Shown here one piece after another: positions 53,366-62,508 of a DNA stretch of 64,000 nt; within the stretch, counting starts at the first letter, position 1; every line of letters begins with the position of its first letter. The translations under genes were made by a program, and so were the position numbers. The notes beneath the pieces were generated by a model. The model worked only from the letters and a program-made list of their open reading frames with translations. It did not search any database and had not been told where the DNA came from. Origin of the DNA: an uncultured Veillonella sp. (GTDB lineage Bacteria; Bacillota; Negativicutes; Veillonellales; Veillonellaceae). The stretch is from NCBI GenBank assembly GCA_915066865.1, contig CAJZEE010000001.1:1-64000 (forward strand). Direction: 5' to 3'.

Positions 53366-56300
53366 ATGCAGCCATTTGTACATTTACATAGTCATACAGA
53401 GTTTAGTTTGCTAGACGGCATCAGTCGCTTGCCTGACATGGTACGTCGTGCGAAGGAGTTAAATCAGCCAGCCCTTGCCATTACGGATCATGGCAATATG
53501 TATGCAGCCATTTATTTTTATAAGGAATGTGTAGCACAAGGCATTAAACCGATTATTGGGTGTGAAGTATATGTAACGGAACATAGCCGCCTTGATAAAC
53601 CAGAAGGTCGCAGCCGTGAACGTTTGAAACATCTCATTCTATTAGCAGAGACTATGGAAGGGTATCGTAATCTCGTAAAAATCGTGTCGAAAGCCTCTAC
53701 TGAAGGGTTTAATTATAAGCCACGTGCAGACCGTGATTTATTGCGCCAATACAGTAAGGGGATAATTGCCCTCAGTGCGTGTATTCAGGGGGAAATCCCT
53801 CAATATATCTTGCAAGATAATATGGAAGGCGCGAAGCGATCTATTGAATGGTATATCGAGACGTACGGCAAGGATAATTTCTTCTTAGAAATCCAAAATC
53901 ATGGCTTGCCAGAGGAGGCAAAGGCCCAAGAGGAGCTCATTAAGCTCAGCAAGGAATATGGTCTTGGCATTGTAGCATCTAATGACTTCCACTATGTCTT
54001 AAAAGAGGATGCGGATGCGCAAGATATTAAGGTATGTATTTCTACAGGCCGACGTCGTGCCGAAGTGGACCGCTTAAAGTTCCCTAATGATGAGTTCTAT
54101 TTAAAATCTGGGGATGAGATGGCAGAGCTGTTCTCACATATTCCGGGAGCCATCGAAAATACCTTAAAAATTGCAGAACGCTGTAATGTGGAGTTTAATT
54201 TTGACGAACATCACTTGCCGCACTTTGATGTGCCAGAAGGGGAAACGTCTAAGACCTATTTGCGTAAGGTTTGTGAACGAGAAATTCCTCGCCTCTATGG
54301 GGAGACCTCTGAAGAATTACAAAAACGTTTAGACTACGAGTTAGATGTAATTGGCACCATGGGCTTTGAGGATTACTTCCTCATCGTATGGGACTATGTA
54401 CGCTATGCCCGTGAGCACGACATCTTAGTAGGTCCTGGTCGTGGTTCTGCGGCGGGGTCCGTAGTAGCCTATCTATTAGGCATTACAGGCCTCGATCCCT
54501 TAAAGTACGACTTGCTCTTTGAACGTTTTTTAAATCCAGAGCGGGTAAGCATGCCTGATATCGATATTGATTTCTGCTATGAAAAGCGTGGTCAAGCCAT
54601 CGAATATGTAACTCGAAAATACGGTCAAGCTCGTGTGTCCCAGATTATTACCTTCGGTACAGAGGCGGCTCGTGCCGTTATCCGTGACGTAGGTCGCGTG
54701 CTAGACCTGCCACTAGCGGAAGTTAACCGCATTGCTAAGATGATTCCCAACGAACTAGGCATAACCTTAGATAAGGCTTTGCAAGGTAAAGAATTAAAGG
54801 CTTTGTACGAAGCTGATCCAAACGTTAAAGAGTTATTTGATTTTGGTAAAAAGTTAGAAGGGATTGCGCGCAATTCGTCCACTCATGCAGCGGGTGTCGT
54901 AATTTCTGCAGACCCTCTAGATGACCACGTACCGGTACAAAATGCCAACGAAGAGGGCTTTGTAACGCAATACGATAAGGATAATATCGAGGAACTAGGC
55001 CTCTTAAAGATGGACTTCTTGGGCCTACGTACCTTAACGGTTATGGGGGATGCCTTAAAGCTCATCAAAGCGAACCGTGGTATTGACCTCGATTTAGATG
55101 CTATTCCACTAGACGACAAGGCAGCTTGTGATATCCTCACTAAGGGCGATACCTCTGGCGTATTCCAGCTCGAATCAGAAGGTATTACAAAGCTCGTTAT
55201 GGACCTTAAGCCTGAGCATTTTGAGGACTTAATTCCATTGGTAGCCTTGTACCGTCCAGGTCCATTGGGGTCTGGCATGGTGGCAGACTTTATCGACCGT
55301 CGTCACGGTAAAAAAGAGGTTACCTATTTACATCCTATCTTGGAACCGATTTTGAAAGATACCTTTGGTGTCATCTTGTACCAAGAACAGGTTATGCAGA
55401 TTGCATCCGCCATGGGCGGCTTCTCCCTTGGTCAAGCGGACTTAATGCGCCGCGCCATGGGTAAGAAAAAGGAATCCGTTCTAAAGGCTCAGCGCGAATC
55501 TTTTATTCAAGGTTCTATTAATAATGGTATAGAAGAGTCCATTGCGAACGAAGTATTTGACTTGCTCGTATACTTCGCCGGCTATGGCTTTAATAAATCA
55601 CATAGTGCGGCGTATGCGTATATCGCGTACCAAACGGCGTATTTGAAAGCCCACTATTTCCCTGAATTTATGGCTGCAACGATGACTAGCTTCATGCAGA
55701 ACATGCAGAAATTGACCTACTACATTAATGCCTGCAAGAAGCACAATGTTAAGGTACTAGGCCCAGATATTAACTATTCTGAGCGTAGTTTCGCCGTACA
55801 AGACGACGCTATTCGTTTCGGACTTGGCGGTATCAAGAATGTAGGGGACAACGCCATTGATCGCTTGATTCGTGAGCGCAATGAGCATGGTCTATATACG
55901 GATATCGTGGACTTCTGTAAACGGGTGGACAATAAGGTTGTTAATAAACGATTACTTGAAAGTCTCATTCGCTGCGGCGCTATGGATGGCTTTAAGGAAA
56001 ATCGTAACCAATTATTGCACATGTATGAAAGCGCACAAGCCGTTGGTGCTAAAGAGCAAAAGGATGCCGCTATGGGCACTATGAACCTCTTTGGCGATAT
56101 GGAAGAATCTGTCGATTTTATCCCTGTTCCCAATGTGGAGGATTTATCGGAAGACGATAAATTAAAGGATGAAAAGGAATATACCGGCTTTTACATTACG
56201 GGGCATCCATTGCAAGGATATGCGAAGGAGTTGGAGGGCCTCTTTGAACTGGGTGCTCTCGTAGAAAATCCAGAGCAATACGATGGTCAAACCATTACCT

Positions 56301-56773
56301 TTGGCGGTCTCATCGAAAATAAATCAGACCGCATGACGAAGCGCAATGAGGTTATGTCCATTCTTCGCATTGAAGATTATTCTGGTGCGGCTAATGTAGT
56401 GGCATTCCCTAAGGTCTTTAGTCAAAGCCAGCAATTCATTGCAGTCGATATGATTGTTAAGGTAAAAGGCCGGGTTGATGCGGATGAAAAAGGTGTGCAA
56501 ATCATTGCAGACCGTATTACGCCATTAAAGGTAAACTATGGGCAGGCAAAACAGGTGGCAATCCACATTTATAGCCAATATGATACACCAGAAAATAGCG
56601 AAGCCTTAAAACGCGTGTTGACTAGCACTGCTGGCTCTGTGCCAACGTCATTATATTTACACCGTCAACGAAAACGGATTAATCTGCCACCAAATATGTG
56701 CTTTGACCCTAGTGATGAATCCATCAGGGCTATTGAATCTATTTTAGGTGAAGGCTCCGTAGAGGTGCAATAA
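53366..56773 (+). CDS. dnaE: DNA polymerase III alpha subunit (DnaE)
   Basis: Replicative polymerase, 1135 residues. It starts with the PHP domain (HLHSHTEFSLLDG at about 6-18), has the palm with catalytic acids in PDIDIDF (about 396-402) and GPGRGSAAGS just before it, a helix-hairpin-helix region (about 790-840) and an OB domain (about 975-1050, beginning ITFGGLIENK). It lacks the exonuclease insertion of PolC, so it is DnaE type. AAAGGAGG nine bases before the ATG. Confidence 0.97.
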   Translation: MQPFVHLHSHTEFSLLDGISRLPDMVRRAKELNQPALAITDHGNMYAAIYFYKECVAQGIKPIIGCEVYVTEHSRLDKPEGRSRERLKHLILLAETMEGYRNLVKIVSKASTEGFNYKPRADRDLLRQYSKGIIALSACIQGEIPQYILQDNMEGAKRSIEWYIETYGKDNFFLEIQNHGLPEEAKAQEELIKLSKEYGLGIVASNDFHYVLKEDADAQDIKVCISTGRRRAEVDRLKFPNDEFYLKSGDEMAELFSHIPGAIENTLKIAERCNVEFNFDEHHLPHFDVPEGETSKTYLRKVCEREIPRLYGETSEELQKRLDYELDVIGTMGFEDYFLIVWDYVRYAREHDILVGPGRGSAAGSVVAYLLGITGLDPLKYDLLFERFLNPERVSMPDIDIDFCYEKRGQAIEYVTRKYGQARVSQIITFGTEAARAVIRDVGRVLDLPLAEVNRIAKMIPNELGITLDKALQGKELKALYEADPNVKELFDFGKKLEGIARNSSTHAAGVVISADPLDDHVPVQNANEEGFVTQYDKDNIEELGLLKMDFLGLRTLTVMGDALKLIKANRGIDLDLDAIPLDDKAACDILTKGDTSGVFQLESEGITKLVMDLKPEHFEDLIPLVALYRPGPLGSGMVADFIDRRHGKKEVTYLHPILEPILKDTFGVILYQEQVMQIASAMGGFSLGQADLMRRAMGKKKESVLKAQRESFIQGSINNGIEESIANEVFDLLVYFAGYGFNKSHSAAYAYIAYQTAYLKAHYFPEFMAATMTSFMQNMQKLTYYINACKKHNVKVLGPDINYSERSFAVQDDAIRFGLGGIKNVGDNAIDRLIRERNEHGLYTDIVDFCKRVDNKVVNKRLLESLIRCGAMDGFKENRNQLLHMYESAQAVGAKEQKDAAMGTMNLFGDMEESVDFIPVPNVEDLSEDDKLKDEKEYTGFYITGHPLQGYAKELEGLFELGALVENPEQYDGQTITFGGLIENKSDRMTKRNEVMSILRIEDYSGAANVVAFPKVFSQSQQFIAVDMIVKVKGRVDADEKGVQIIADRITPLKVNYGQAKQVAIHIYSQYDTPENSEALKRVLTSTAGSVPTSLYLHRQRKRINLPPNMCFDPSDESIRAIESILGEGSVEVQ

Positions 56774-56811
56774 CATATGTTGTGTGAGGCACAGATAGCT
56801 TTCACCAACAT

Positions 56812-56820
56812 TGATATAAT
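56812..56820 (+). promoter_or_regulatory. pyk extended -10 promoter
   Basis: TGA directly before a perfect TATAAT (56815-56820), 46 bases before the pyk start and after the dnaE stop. Confidence 0.5.
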
Positions 56821-56866
56821 AAGAAATGAAAGATCCAATCTTGGATGTGCTTTCATAGGAGGAAAG

Positions 56867-58615
56867 ATGAAACGTACAAAGATAGTATGTACTGTAGGTC
56901 CGGGAACGGATAAATTTGGTATCTTAGAAGATATGATGCGGGCGGGCATGAACGTAGCTCGTTTTAACTTCTCTCACGGATCCCATGAAGAGCAAGCAGA
57001 ACGCATGCAAATGGTGCGCGATGCAGCGATGATTGTGAATAAACCGATCGCATTATTGCTCGACACAAAAGGCCCTGAGGTTCGTCTCGGTCTATTTAAA
57101 GAAGGCAAGGTATTCCTCGAAGCTGGTCAACCATTTACGTTGACTACAGATGATGTGGAAGGCACAAAAGAGCTTAGCTCCGTGAACCACAAAGGTCTTA
57201 CAGGTGATGTGTCCGTAGGGGATAAAATTCTATTGGCTGATGGGCTTGTAACACTTACCATCGATGCTATCGAAGGCAATAATATCATTACAACTGTTCA
57301 AAATAGCGGGGAAATCGGCAACCGCAAGCGTGTAGCCGTACCAGGTGTAGCACTAAGCTTGCCACCTGTATCTGAACAGGATGAAGCGGACTTGCGCTTT
57401 GGCTGTCAACAAGGGGTAGACTTTGTGGCCGCATCCTTCATGCAACGGGGTAAAGACATTGTGGCTATTCGCCGCATTCTTGAGTCTGAGAAAAAAGATA
57501 TCAAGATTATCGCGAAAATCGAAAATGCAGAAGGCGTTAAAAATATCGATGAAATCTTGGAAGTAGCTGATGGCCTCATGGTTGCGCGTGGCGATCTCGG
57601 TGTAGAAATCCCTGCAGAAGAAGTGCCAGTACTTCAAAAGATGATGATTGAAAAATGCAATAACTTGGGTAAACCCGTTATTACGGCGACACAAATGCTT
57701 GAGTCTATGATTCAAAATCCACGTCCAACACGTGCGGAAGCAAGTGACGTAGCTAACGCCATTTTGGATGGTACCGATGCGATTATGTTATCTGGTGAAA
57801 CAGCCAATGGTTCCTATCCTGTAGAAGCTGTTGCGACCATGACTCGCATTGCAGAGGTAACGGAAAAGGCTGCTATTTACGATAGCTATAGCCGCGCTCG
57901 TGAGGATGAAGAAATGACTACTACAAGCGCCGTATGCTTGGCTAGTGTGCGCGTAGCTCAAAATCTCGGGGCCGCTGCTATTTTGACATGTACTGAATCT
58001 GGCCACACCGCACTTAGCGTGGCGCGTCATCGTCCAGATTGTAAAATCATCGCTGTCACACCTCATGAGGAAACTATTCGTCGCATGCAATTATGCTGGG
58101 GCGTAGAGGCTATTAAGGGACATGAAATTATCAACTCCGATGAAATGGTAAAACAAGCCATTACTGGTGCGCTTGGTACTGGGGCTATCGAGTCTGGTGA
58201 CCTTGTAGTTGTTACCGCTGGTGTGCCATCCGGTGCAACCGGTACTACAAACATGATTCGCGTTCACATTGCAGGTCGAGTACTCTTGTCTGGCAATGGT
58301 ATTTTACGTAAATCCGTTACAGGTAATGTATACATTGCGGCTAATCATAAGGGTAATTATGAAAGTTTCAAAGATGGTGATATCCTTGTGGTAGGCACAA
58401 TTGAGCCTGAATTGATGGCTATTGCAAAACGAGCAGGTGGCATTATTGCCGTAGAAGATGGTTATACATCGGACAGCGCTATTGCGGGCATTACCTATGG
58501 TATTCCTGTTATCTTAGGCGCTAAAAATGCTCATGAAGTGCTCCTCGAAGGTCAAGAAGTGACTATCGATGGCGAACGTGGTAAGGTGTTTGCGGGCATT
58601 GCCAATGCTCGATAA
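56867..58615 (+). CDS. pyk: pyruvate kinase with C-terminal PEP-utiliser-like domain
   Basis: Converts PEP and ADP to pyruvate and ATP. The 582-residue protein has the catalytic barrel with FNFSHGSHEEQ (about 30-40), LDTKGPEVR (about 65-73), IAKIENAEGVKNIDEIL (about 212) and ARGDLGVEIP (about 238-247), then the usual C-domain and an extra C-terminal domain (about 475-582) as in Bacillus-type enzymes. In that domain the TSH motif of true PEP-utilising enzymes reads TSD, so the phospho-histidine is missing. The start after GGAGG gives MKRTKIVCT; the earlier open frame includes the promoter. Confidence 0.96.
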   Translation: MKRTKIVCTVGPGTDKFGILEDMMRAGMNVARFNFSHGSHEEQAERMQMVRDAAMIVNKPIALLLDTKGPEVRLGLFKEGKVFLEAGQPFTLTTDDVEGTKELSSVNHKGLTGDVSVGDKILLADGLVTLTIDAIEGNNIITTVQNSGEIGNRKRVAVPGVALSLPPVSEQDEADLRFGCQQGVDFVAASFMQRGKDIVAIRRILESEKKDIKIIAKIENAEGVKNIDEILEVADGLMVARGDLGVEIPAEEVPVLQKMMIEKCNNLGKPVITATQMLESMIQNPRPTRAEASDVANAILDGTDAIMLSGETANGSYPVEAVATMTRIAEVTEKAAIYDSYSRAREDEEMTTTSAVCLASVRVAQNLGAAAILTCTESGHTALSVARHRPDCKIIAVTPHEETIRRMQLCWGVEAIKGHEIINSDEMVKQAITGALGTGAIESGDLVVVTAGVPSGATGTTNMIRVHIAGRVLLSGNGILRKSVTGNVYIAANHKGNYESFKDGDILVVGTIEPELMAIAKRAGGIIAVEDGYTSDSAIAGITYGIPVILGAKNAHEVLLEGQEVTIDGERGKVFAGIANAR

Positions 58616-58650
58616 TCTCTATAAGTGATAATTAAATAAGGAGGGATAGT

Positions 58651-59394
58651 ATGAATCCATATAATGTAACAGGACCTACTGCAGCTGAGGTTGCACAGGT
58701 TGAAAGTATCGTATCCCAACGATTAAAAGGCTCTTTTTTATGGATGGTTGTAGGCTTACTTACAACTATTGGTGTTGGCTTTGCTGCATTAGTGAATCCA
58801 AATTGGTTACGCTTTGCGTACCAAAATTTTAATATTATCTTATTAGTAGAGCTAGGTGTGGTATTCCTTTTTAGTGCTCGTGCATATTCTGCTAATGTAA
58901 TGACGTTACGAGGTATGTTCTTCCTCTATAGTGCTTTGAATGGTCTCACATTGACTTTGGTATCATTGCGATACAATGTGTTTGATGTTGTTATTCCGGC
59001 GTTAATAGGTACGCTTGCTTTCTTCATTGGCTTTGCAGTGGTAGGGGCTACAACTAAACGTAATTTATCATCCCTTACACCATATGTGATGGCGGCATTG
59101 TTCGGCATGATCATCGTATCCTTGGTGATGATGGGGGCCCGCTTCTTTAACTGGACTGTACTCAGTGGCTTTAGTGATACTGTTAGTTTAGTTCTAGGTT
59201 ATGTAGGTGTTGTAGTATTCTCTATCTTTACAGCTATCGATGTGAACCGCATTAAGAATAATGTGACACAAGTGGCGCTCATGGAGGATGAAACAATTTT
59301 AGACCGCATTGAAATCACAGGCGCTTTGAGCCTATACCTAGATTTCATTAACTTATTCTTATCCTTATTACGCATCTTTGGTAATAAGCGATAA
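58651..59394 (+). CDS. Bax inhibitor-1/YccA family membrane protein
   Basis: A 247-residue protein with seven predicted membrane helices, of the BI-1 (TMBIM) family. Typical C-terminal blocks are GYVGVVVFSIFTAIDVNRIKNN (split near 188-209) and GALSLYLDFINLFLSLLRIFG near the end. Bacterial members are pH-sensitive calcium leak channels or act in membrane-protein quality control. AAGGAGG before the ATG. Confidence 0.92.
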   Translation: MNPYNVTGPTAAEVAQVESIVSQRLKGSFLWMVVGLLTTIGVGFAALVNPNWLRFAYQNFNIILLVELGVVFLFSARAYSANVMTLRGMFFLYSALNGLTLTLVSLRYNVFDVVIPALIGTLAFFIGFAVVGATTKRNLSSLTPYVMAALFGMIIVSLVMMGARFFNWTVLSGFSDTVSLVLGYVGVVVFSIFTAIDVNRIKNNVTQVALMEDETILDRIEITGALSLYLDFINLFLSLLRIFGNKR

Positions 59395-59407
59395 TAAAGG
59401 AGTTTGT

Positions 59408-60319
59408 ATGGACGATAGAGAATGGCAAACCTTTGTTACTGTTGTCGATGAAGGCAATATTACAAGGGCTGCAGAAAAATTATTTTTATCGCAACCAGCG
59501 TTGAGTTATCGGTTGCGCCATATGGAAAAAGCCTTGGGCCATTCTCTGTTGTTGCGGACTGCTGAGGGGATTGCCCTCACGGCACAAGGCGAAATTTTCT
59601 ATGATTACTGTAAGCGAATGATGCAAGAAGAAGAGGCTTTGGAGCACGCTATGAACTCCGCTTCTGGCAAGATTCAAGGGACCTTGAAAATCGCATCATC
59701 TATCAACTTTGCAGATTATGAACTACCTGCTTTATTGAGAGCTTTCCGCGAACAATATCCTGATGTTCATATTCAAGTGAAGACTGCTTTCAGCCATCAA
59801 GTGGTAAAAATGTTTAATACTGGTGACTGTATGGTCGCCTTTGCTCGTGGTGGCTATGACGTGTCTGGTAAGTCTGAACTGTTACTAGCAGAGCCCTATT
59901 GTCTTGTATATAAAGAATTAGTGCCGCCTGAATCCTTAGTAAAGGTACCGTTCATTAAATACCAAACAGATGCATCGGTAGCAAATATTATCGAAACTTG
60001 GTGTGCAGAACATTTTGACGAGCCCCCAAGTGTGGCGATGGACGTAAATTCTATGAGTACGTGTCGTCACTTTGTTCGTGCTGGTCTTGGTTGGTCTATC
60101 TTGACCTATATGGGACTTGGATCCTGTAAGGATAAAGATATTTATGTGAGTCCATTACGCAGTAAAAATGGTGAATATATCACCCGTGATACCAATATGG
60201 TGTACACAAAAGATTCGGAAAATTTAATCGTTGTTAATACCTTTATTGAATATGTCCGTAACTATTACAAGGAACACACCGTTGTAGATAATAGTATATT
60301 TAGAGAATATAAGTCTTAG
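59408..60319 (+). CDS. LysR family transcriptional regulator
   Basis: A 303-residue regulator with winged helix-turn-helix (about 1-62: VVDEGNITRAAEKLFLSQPA then LSYRLRHMEK) and a substrate-binding-like effector domain (about 90-295). It lies just upstream of, and in the same direction as, the DASS-citDEF genes, whose substrate carboxylates are typical LysR effectors; regulation of that operon is inferred. The ATG is seven bases after GGAG. Confidence 0.92.
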   Translation: MDDREWQTFVTVVDEGNITRAAEKLFLSQPALSYRLRHMEKALGHSLLLRTAEGIALTAQGEIFYDYCKRMMQEEEALEHAMNSASGKIQGTLKIASSINFADYELPALLRAFREQYPDVHIQVKTAFSHQVVKMFNTGDCMVAFARGGYDVSGKSELLLAEPYCLVYKELVPPESLVKVPFIKYQTDASVANIIETWCAEHFDEPPSVAMDVNSMSTCRHFVRAGLGWSILTYMGLGSCKDKDIYVSPLRSKNGEYITRDTNMVYTKDSENLIVVNTFIEYVRNYYKEHTVVDNSIFREYKS

Positions 60320-60393
60320 GAATTATCAATAGAGCATATCTATGAGGTTTTCTAACTGTTTATCCATGCTGTTTCAGTATTGGACTTTTTCGA

Positions 60394-60489
60394 TATAATA
60401 GATAATAATAAAAGTGTCTCGAAAGAGAAAGGCAGTACCATGTAAGTGCATGTATACACCCCTTTGGGGACGTATACATGCATTTTTTT
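60394..60489 (+). ncRNA. candidate small transcript with strong terminator
   Basis: A TATAAT (60394-60399) is followed about 50 bases later by a very stable hairpin (60446-60483, about 17 pairs, TTT loop) and seven T residues. A transcript of roughly 85 bases would result. It contains a minimal ORF ATG-TAA (60440-60445) behind AAAGG. It may equally be only the terminator of the LysR gene, 127 bases downstream of its stop. Confidence 0.3.
60446..60489 (+). terminator. strong terminator before the DASS-cit operon
   Basis: Stem 60446-60462 with 60466-60483, GC-rich top CCCC/GGGG, T-run of seven. Confidence 0.9.
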
Positions 60490-60712
60490 CATTTGGGACT
60501 GTAAAACTATGCTTAAAATGCATAAAAAGTATGATTGACAGATATAAAAGTTTTTATAACCCCTATAAAGGTAATCTATTATTCATATTTCTTTTAAACA
60601 TTTATAATGAGTATAGACTTAATCAATGTAATCGACGTCGCGAACGGTTATGTTGTTGAAGACTAGATGATTTTATGTATGCCTAAGTTAATTCAGAAAG
60701 GGAAAGACACAC
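60490..60712. other. leader/promoter region of the DASS-cit operon
   Basis: A -35-like TTGACA (60535-60540) and a TATAAC (60555-60560) occur but are only 14 bases apart, so the promoter is unsure. The 150 bases before the start codon hold no recognised riboswitch. Confidence 0.4.
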
Positions 60713-62116
60713 ATGAAAGACAAATTATGGCGCGTTGCCGTTATGGCTGCCATCGTCGCAATCGCATGGTTTGGTGGCACCCCAGAAGGGCTCAAACCAC
60801 AAGTATGGCAATTATTTGGTATTTATTTAGCAACTATCGTGGGCTTGGTATTAAAACCATTCCCTGTTCCTATTACAGTATTATTAGGTGTTGCTACATC
60901 TTCTATTTTATTGAATAACACAAAAGATGTATTAACTGGCTACAGTAACACAGCATTATGGTTAATCTTCGCAGCCTTCGCATTATCCGTTGCGTTTGGT
61001 AAAACTGGTCTTGGCCACCGCATTGCGTACCACTTGGTTCGCGCCTTTGGTAGCACTACGCTTCGTCTTGGCTATGTAACTGCATTCCTTGATATGATCT
61101 TATCTCCAGCAACTCCATCCAACACAGCTCGCGCGGCAGGTATCGTATATCCTATCAATTTGTCCATCGCTGAAGCTGTTGGTTCCTATCCTGGTGAAAC
61201 TGCTAAAAAAGCCGGTGCTTACCTCTTGCAAAATGGTTACTTCGCAACAAAGGTCACATCCTTCTTCTTTGCTACTGCAATGGCGCCAAACTTATTAGCA
61301 TTAGATTTCATCACTAAATTGACAGGGGTATCCTTGAACTGGGCGCAATGGGCGTTGGCTATGTTCGTACCTGGTTTCATTATGTTAATGTGTATCCCAT
61401 TCATCGGTTATATGTATGAACGTCCTTCTGTAAAAGAAATCGACAATAAGAAAATTGCTGAGGATGGGTTAGCAGAATTAGGACCTATGAAAGCGTCTGA
61501 AAAAGGCCTTATTGCCATTGCACTTCTTGCAATCGTAGGCTGGGTTCTTCCTACTTTTGATATTAATATTAATGCTACTGCAGTGGCTATCGTAGCTATG
61601 CTTGCTACATTTGTATGTGGCATTATTAATTGGGATGACTTGCTCAAAACTAAAGCAGCTTGGAACACATTGATTTGGTTCGGTGGTATCTTGGGCTTAT
61701 CCTCTGCATTGACTAAAGGTAAATTCTTCGAATGGTTGGCTAAATACTTAGAGGCTCATATGAACTTTGGCTTAGATCCATTCATGATGCTTATCCTTAT
61801 TTCTGTAATCTCTGTTGCTGTTCGTTACTTCTTTGCATCTGGTACTGCATATATTTCTGCAATGTTACCAGTATTCTTGATTGTAGGTATCAACGCAGGT
61901 ATCGATCCTACATTACTAGCTTTCATCTTAATTGGGACAAACTCCTATGGTGGTTCCGTAACTCACTACGGTGCGGCTCCTGGTCCAATCATCTTCTCCG
62001 CTGGTTACAACAATGTAAAAGACTGGTGGACAGTTGGTCTTATCTCCGCCGTTGTATGTTTAGTTTTGAACTACGTAATCGGTATCCCTTGGTGGAAAAT
62101 CGCTGGTTTCATGTAA
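60713..62116 (+). CDS. DASS family dicarboxylate/citrate carrier
   Basis: A 467-residue inner-membrane carrier, paralogue of the one at 25631 with the same length. The signature SPATPSNTARAAG is at about 137-149, and the second re-entrant motif FASGTAYISAMLPVF at about 374-388. Its place directly before citD, citE and citF suggests uptake of citrate, citramalate or malate, perhaps in exchange for succinate, but substrate cannot be read from sequence. AAAGGGAAAG before the ATG. Confidence 0.9.
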   Translation: MKDKLWRVAVMAAIVAIAWFGGTPEGLKPQVWQLFGIYLATIVGLVLKPFPVPITVLLGVATSSILLNNTKDVLTGYSNTALWLIFAAFALSVAFGKTGLGHRIAYHLVRAFGSTTLRLGYVTAFLDMILSPATPSNTARAAGIVYPINLSIAEAVGSYPGETAKKAGAYLLQNGYFATKVTSFFFATAMAPNLLALDFITKLTGVSLNWAQWALAMFVPGFIMLMCIPFIGYMYERPSVKEIDNKKIAEDGLAELGPMKASEKGLIAIALLAIVGWVLPTFDININATAVAIVAMLATFVCGIINWDDLLKTKAAWNTLIWFGGILGLSSALTKGKFFEWLAKYLEAHMNFGLDPFMMLILISVISVAVRYFFASGTAYISAMLPVFLIVGINAGIDPTLLAFILIGTNSYGGSVTHYGAAPGPIIFSAGYNNVKDWWTVGLISAVVCLVLNYVIGIPWWKIAGFM

Positions 62117-62238
62117 TCAGAAACTTTCACTATGGAGTGTTAGATTTTAATTGTTAGTATTCAATATCTGTATAGGCTCTCGCGACGAGTCTGTACAAAT
62201 TTGGGTTTTATAAATGTTTCACAAGGAAAGGATGCAAC

Positions 62239-62508
62239 ATGGCACAATTAGTAAAAGCTGCACAAGCTGGCTTCGACGAAAAAAATGATGCATTAGTAAC
62301 GGTTGAACCGATTGCTAGCGGTATCGAAATCGAATTAACATCCAAAGTTATGCGTCAATATGGCGATCAAATTAAATCCGTTATCTTGAACACAGTGAAA
62401 GAAGCTGGTTATGATGGCGTAAAAGTAATCGTACAAGATAAAAATGCTTGGGATTACACAATTAAAGCTCGCGTATTAGGTGCATTGGAAAGGGGGAGCA
62501 AAGCATAA
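62239..62508 (+). CDS. citD: citrate lyase acyl-carrier protein (gamma subunit), atypical
   Basis: An 89-residue protein matching CitD in length, order and the C-terminal DKNAWDYTIKARVLGALERG block. CitD normally carries the phosphoribosyl-dephospho-CoA prosthetic group on a serine in AGTLESxD (Ser14 in Klebsiella). Here the same stretch reads AGFDEKND, so the serine is Lys, and no other serine is within ten residues. Either the group is bound elsewhere or this chain has lost the carrier function. The TAA overlaps the citE ATG by one base. Confidence 0.85.
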   Translation: MAQLVKAAQAGFDEKNDALVTVEPIASGIEIELTSKVMRQYGDQIKSVILNTVKEAGYDGVKVIVQDKNAWDYTIKARVLGALERGSKA

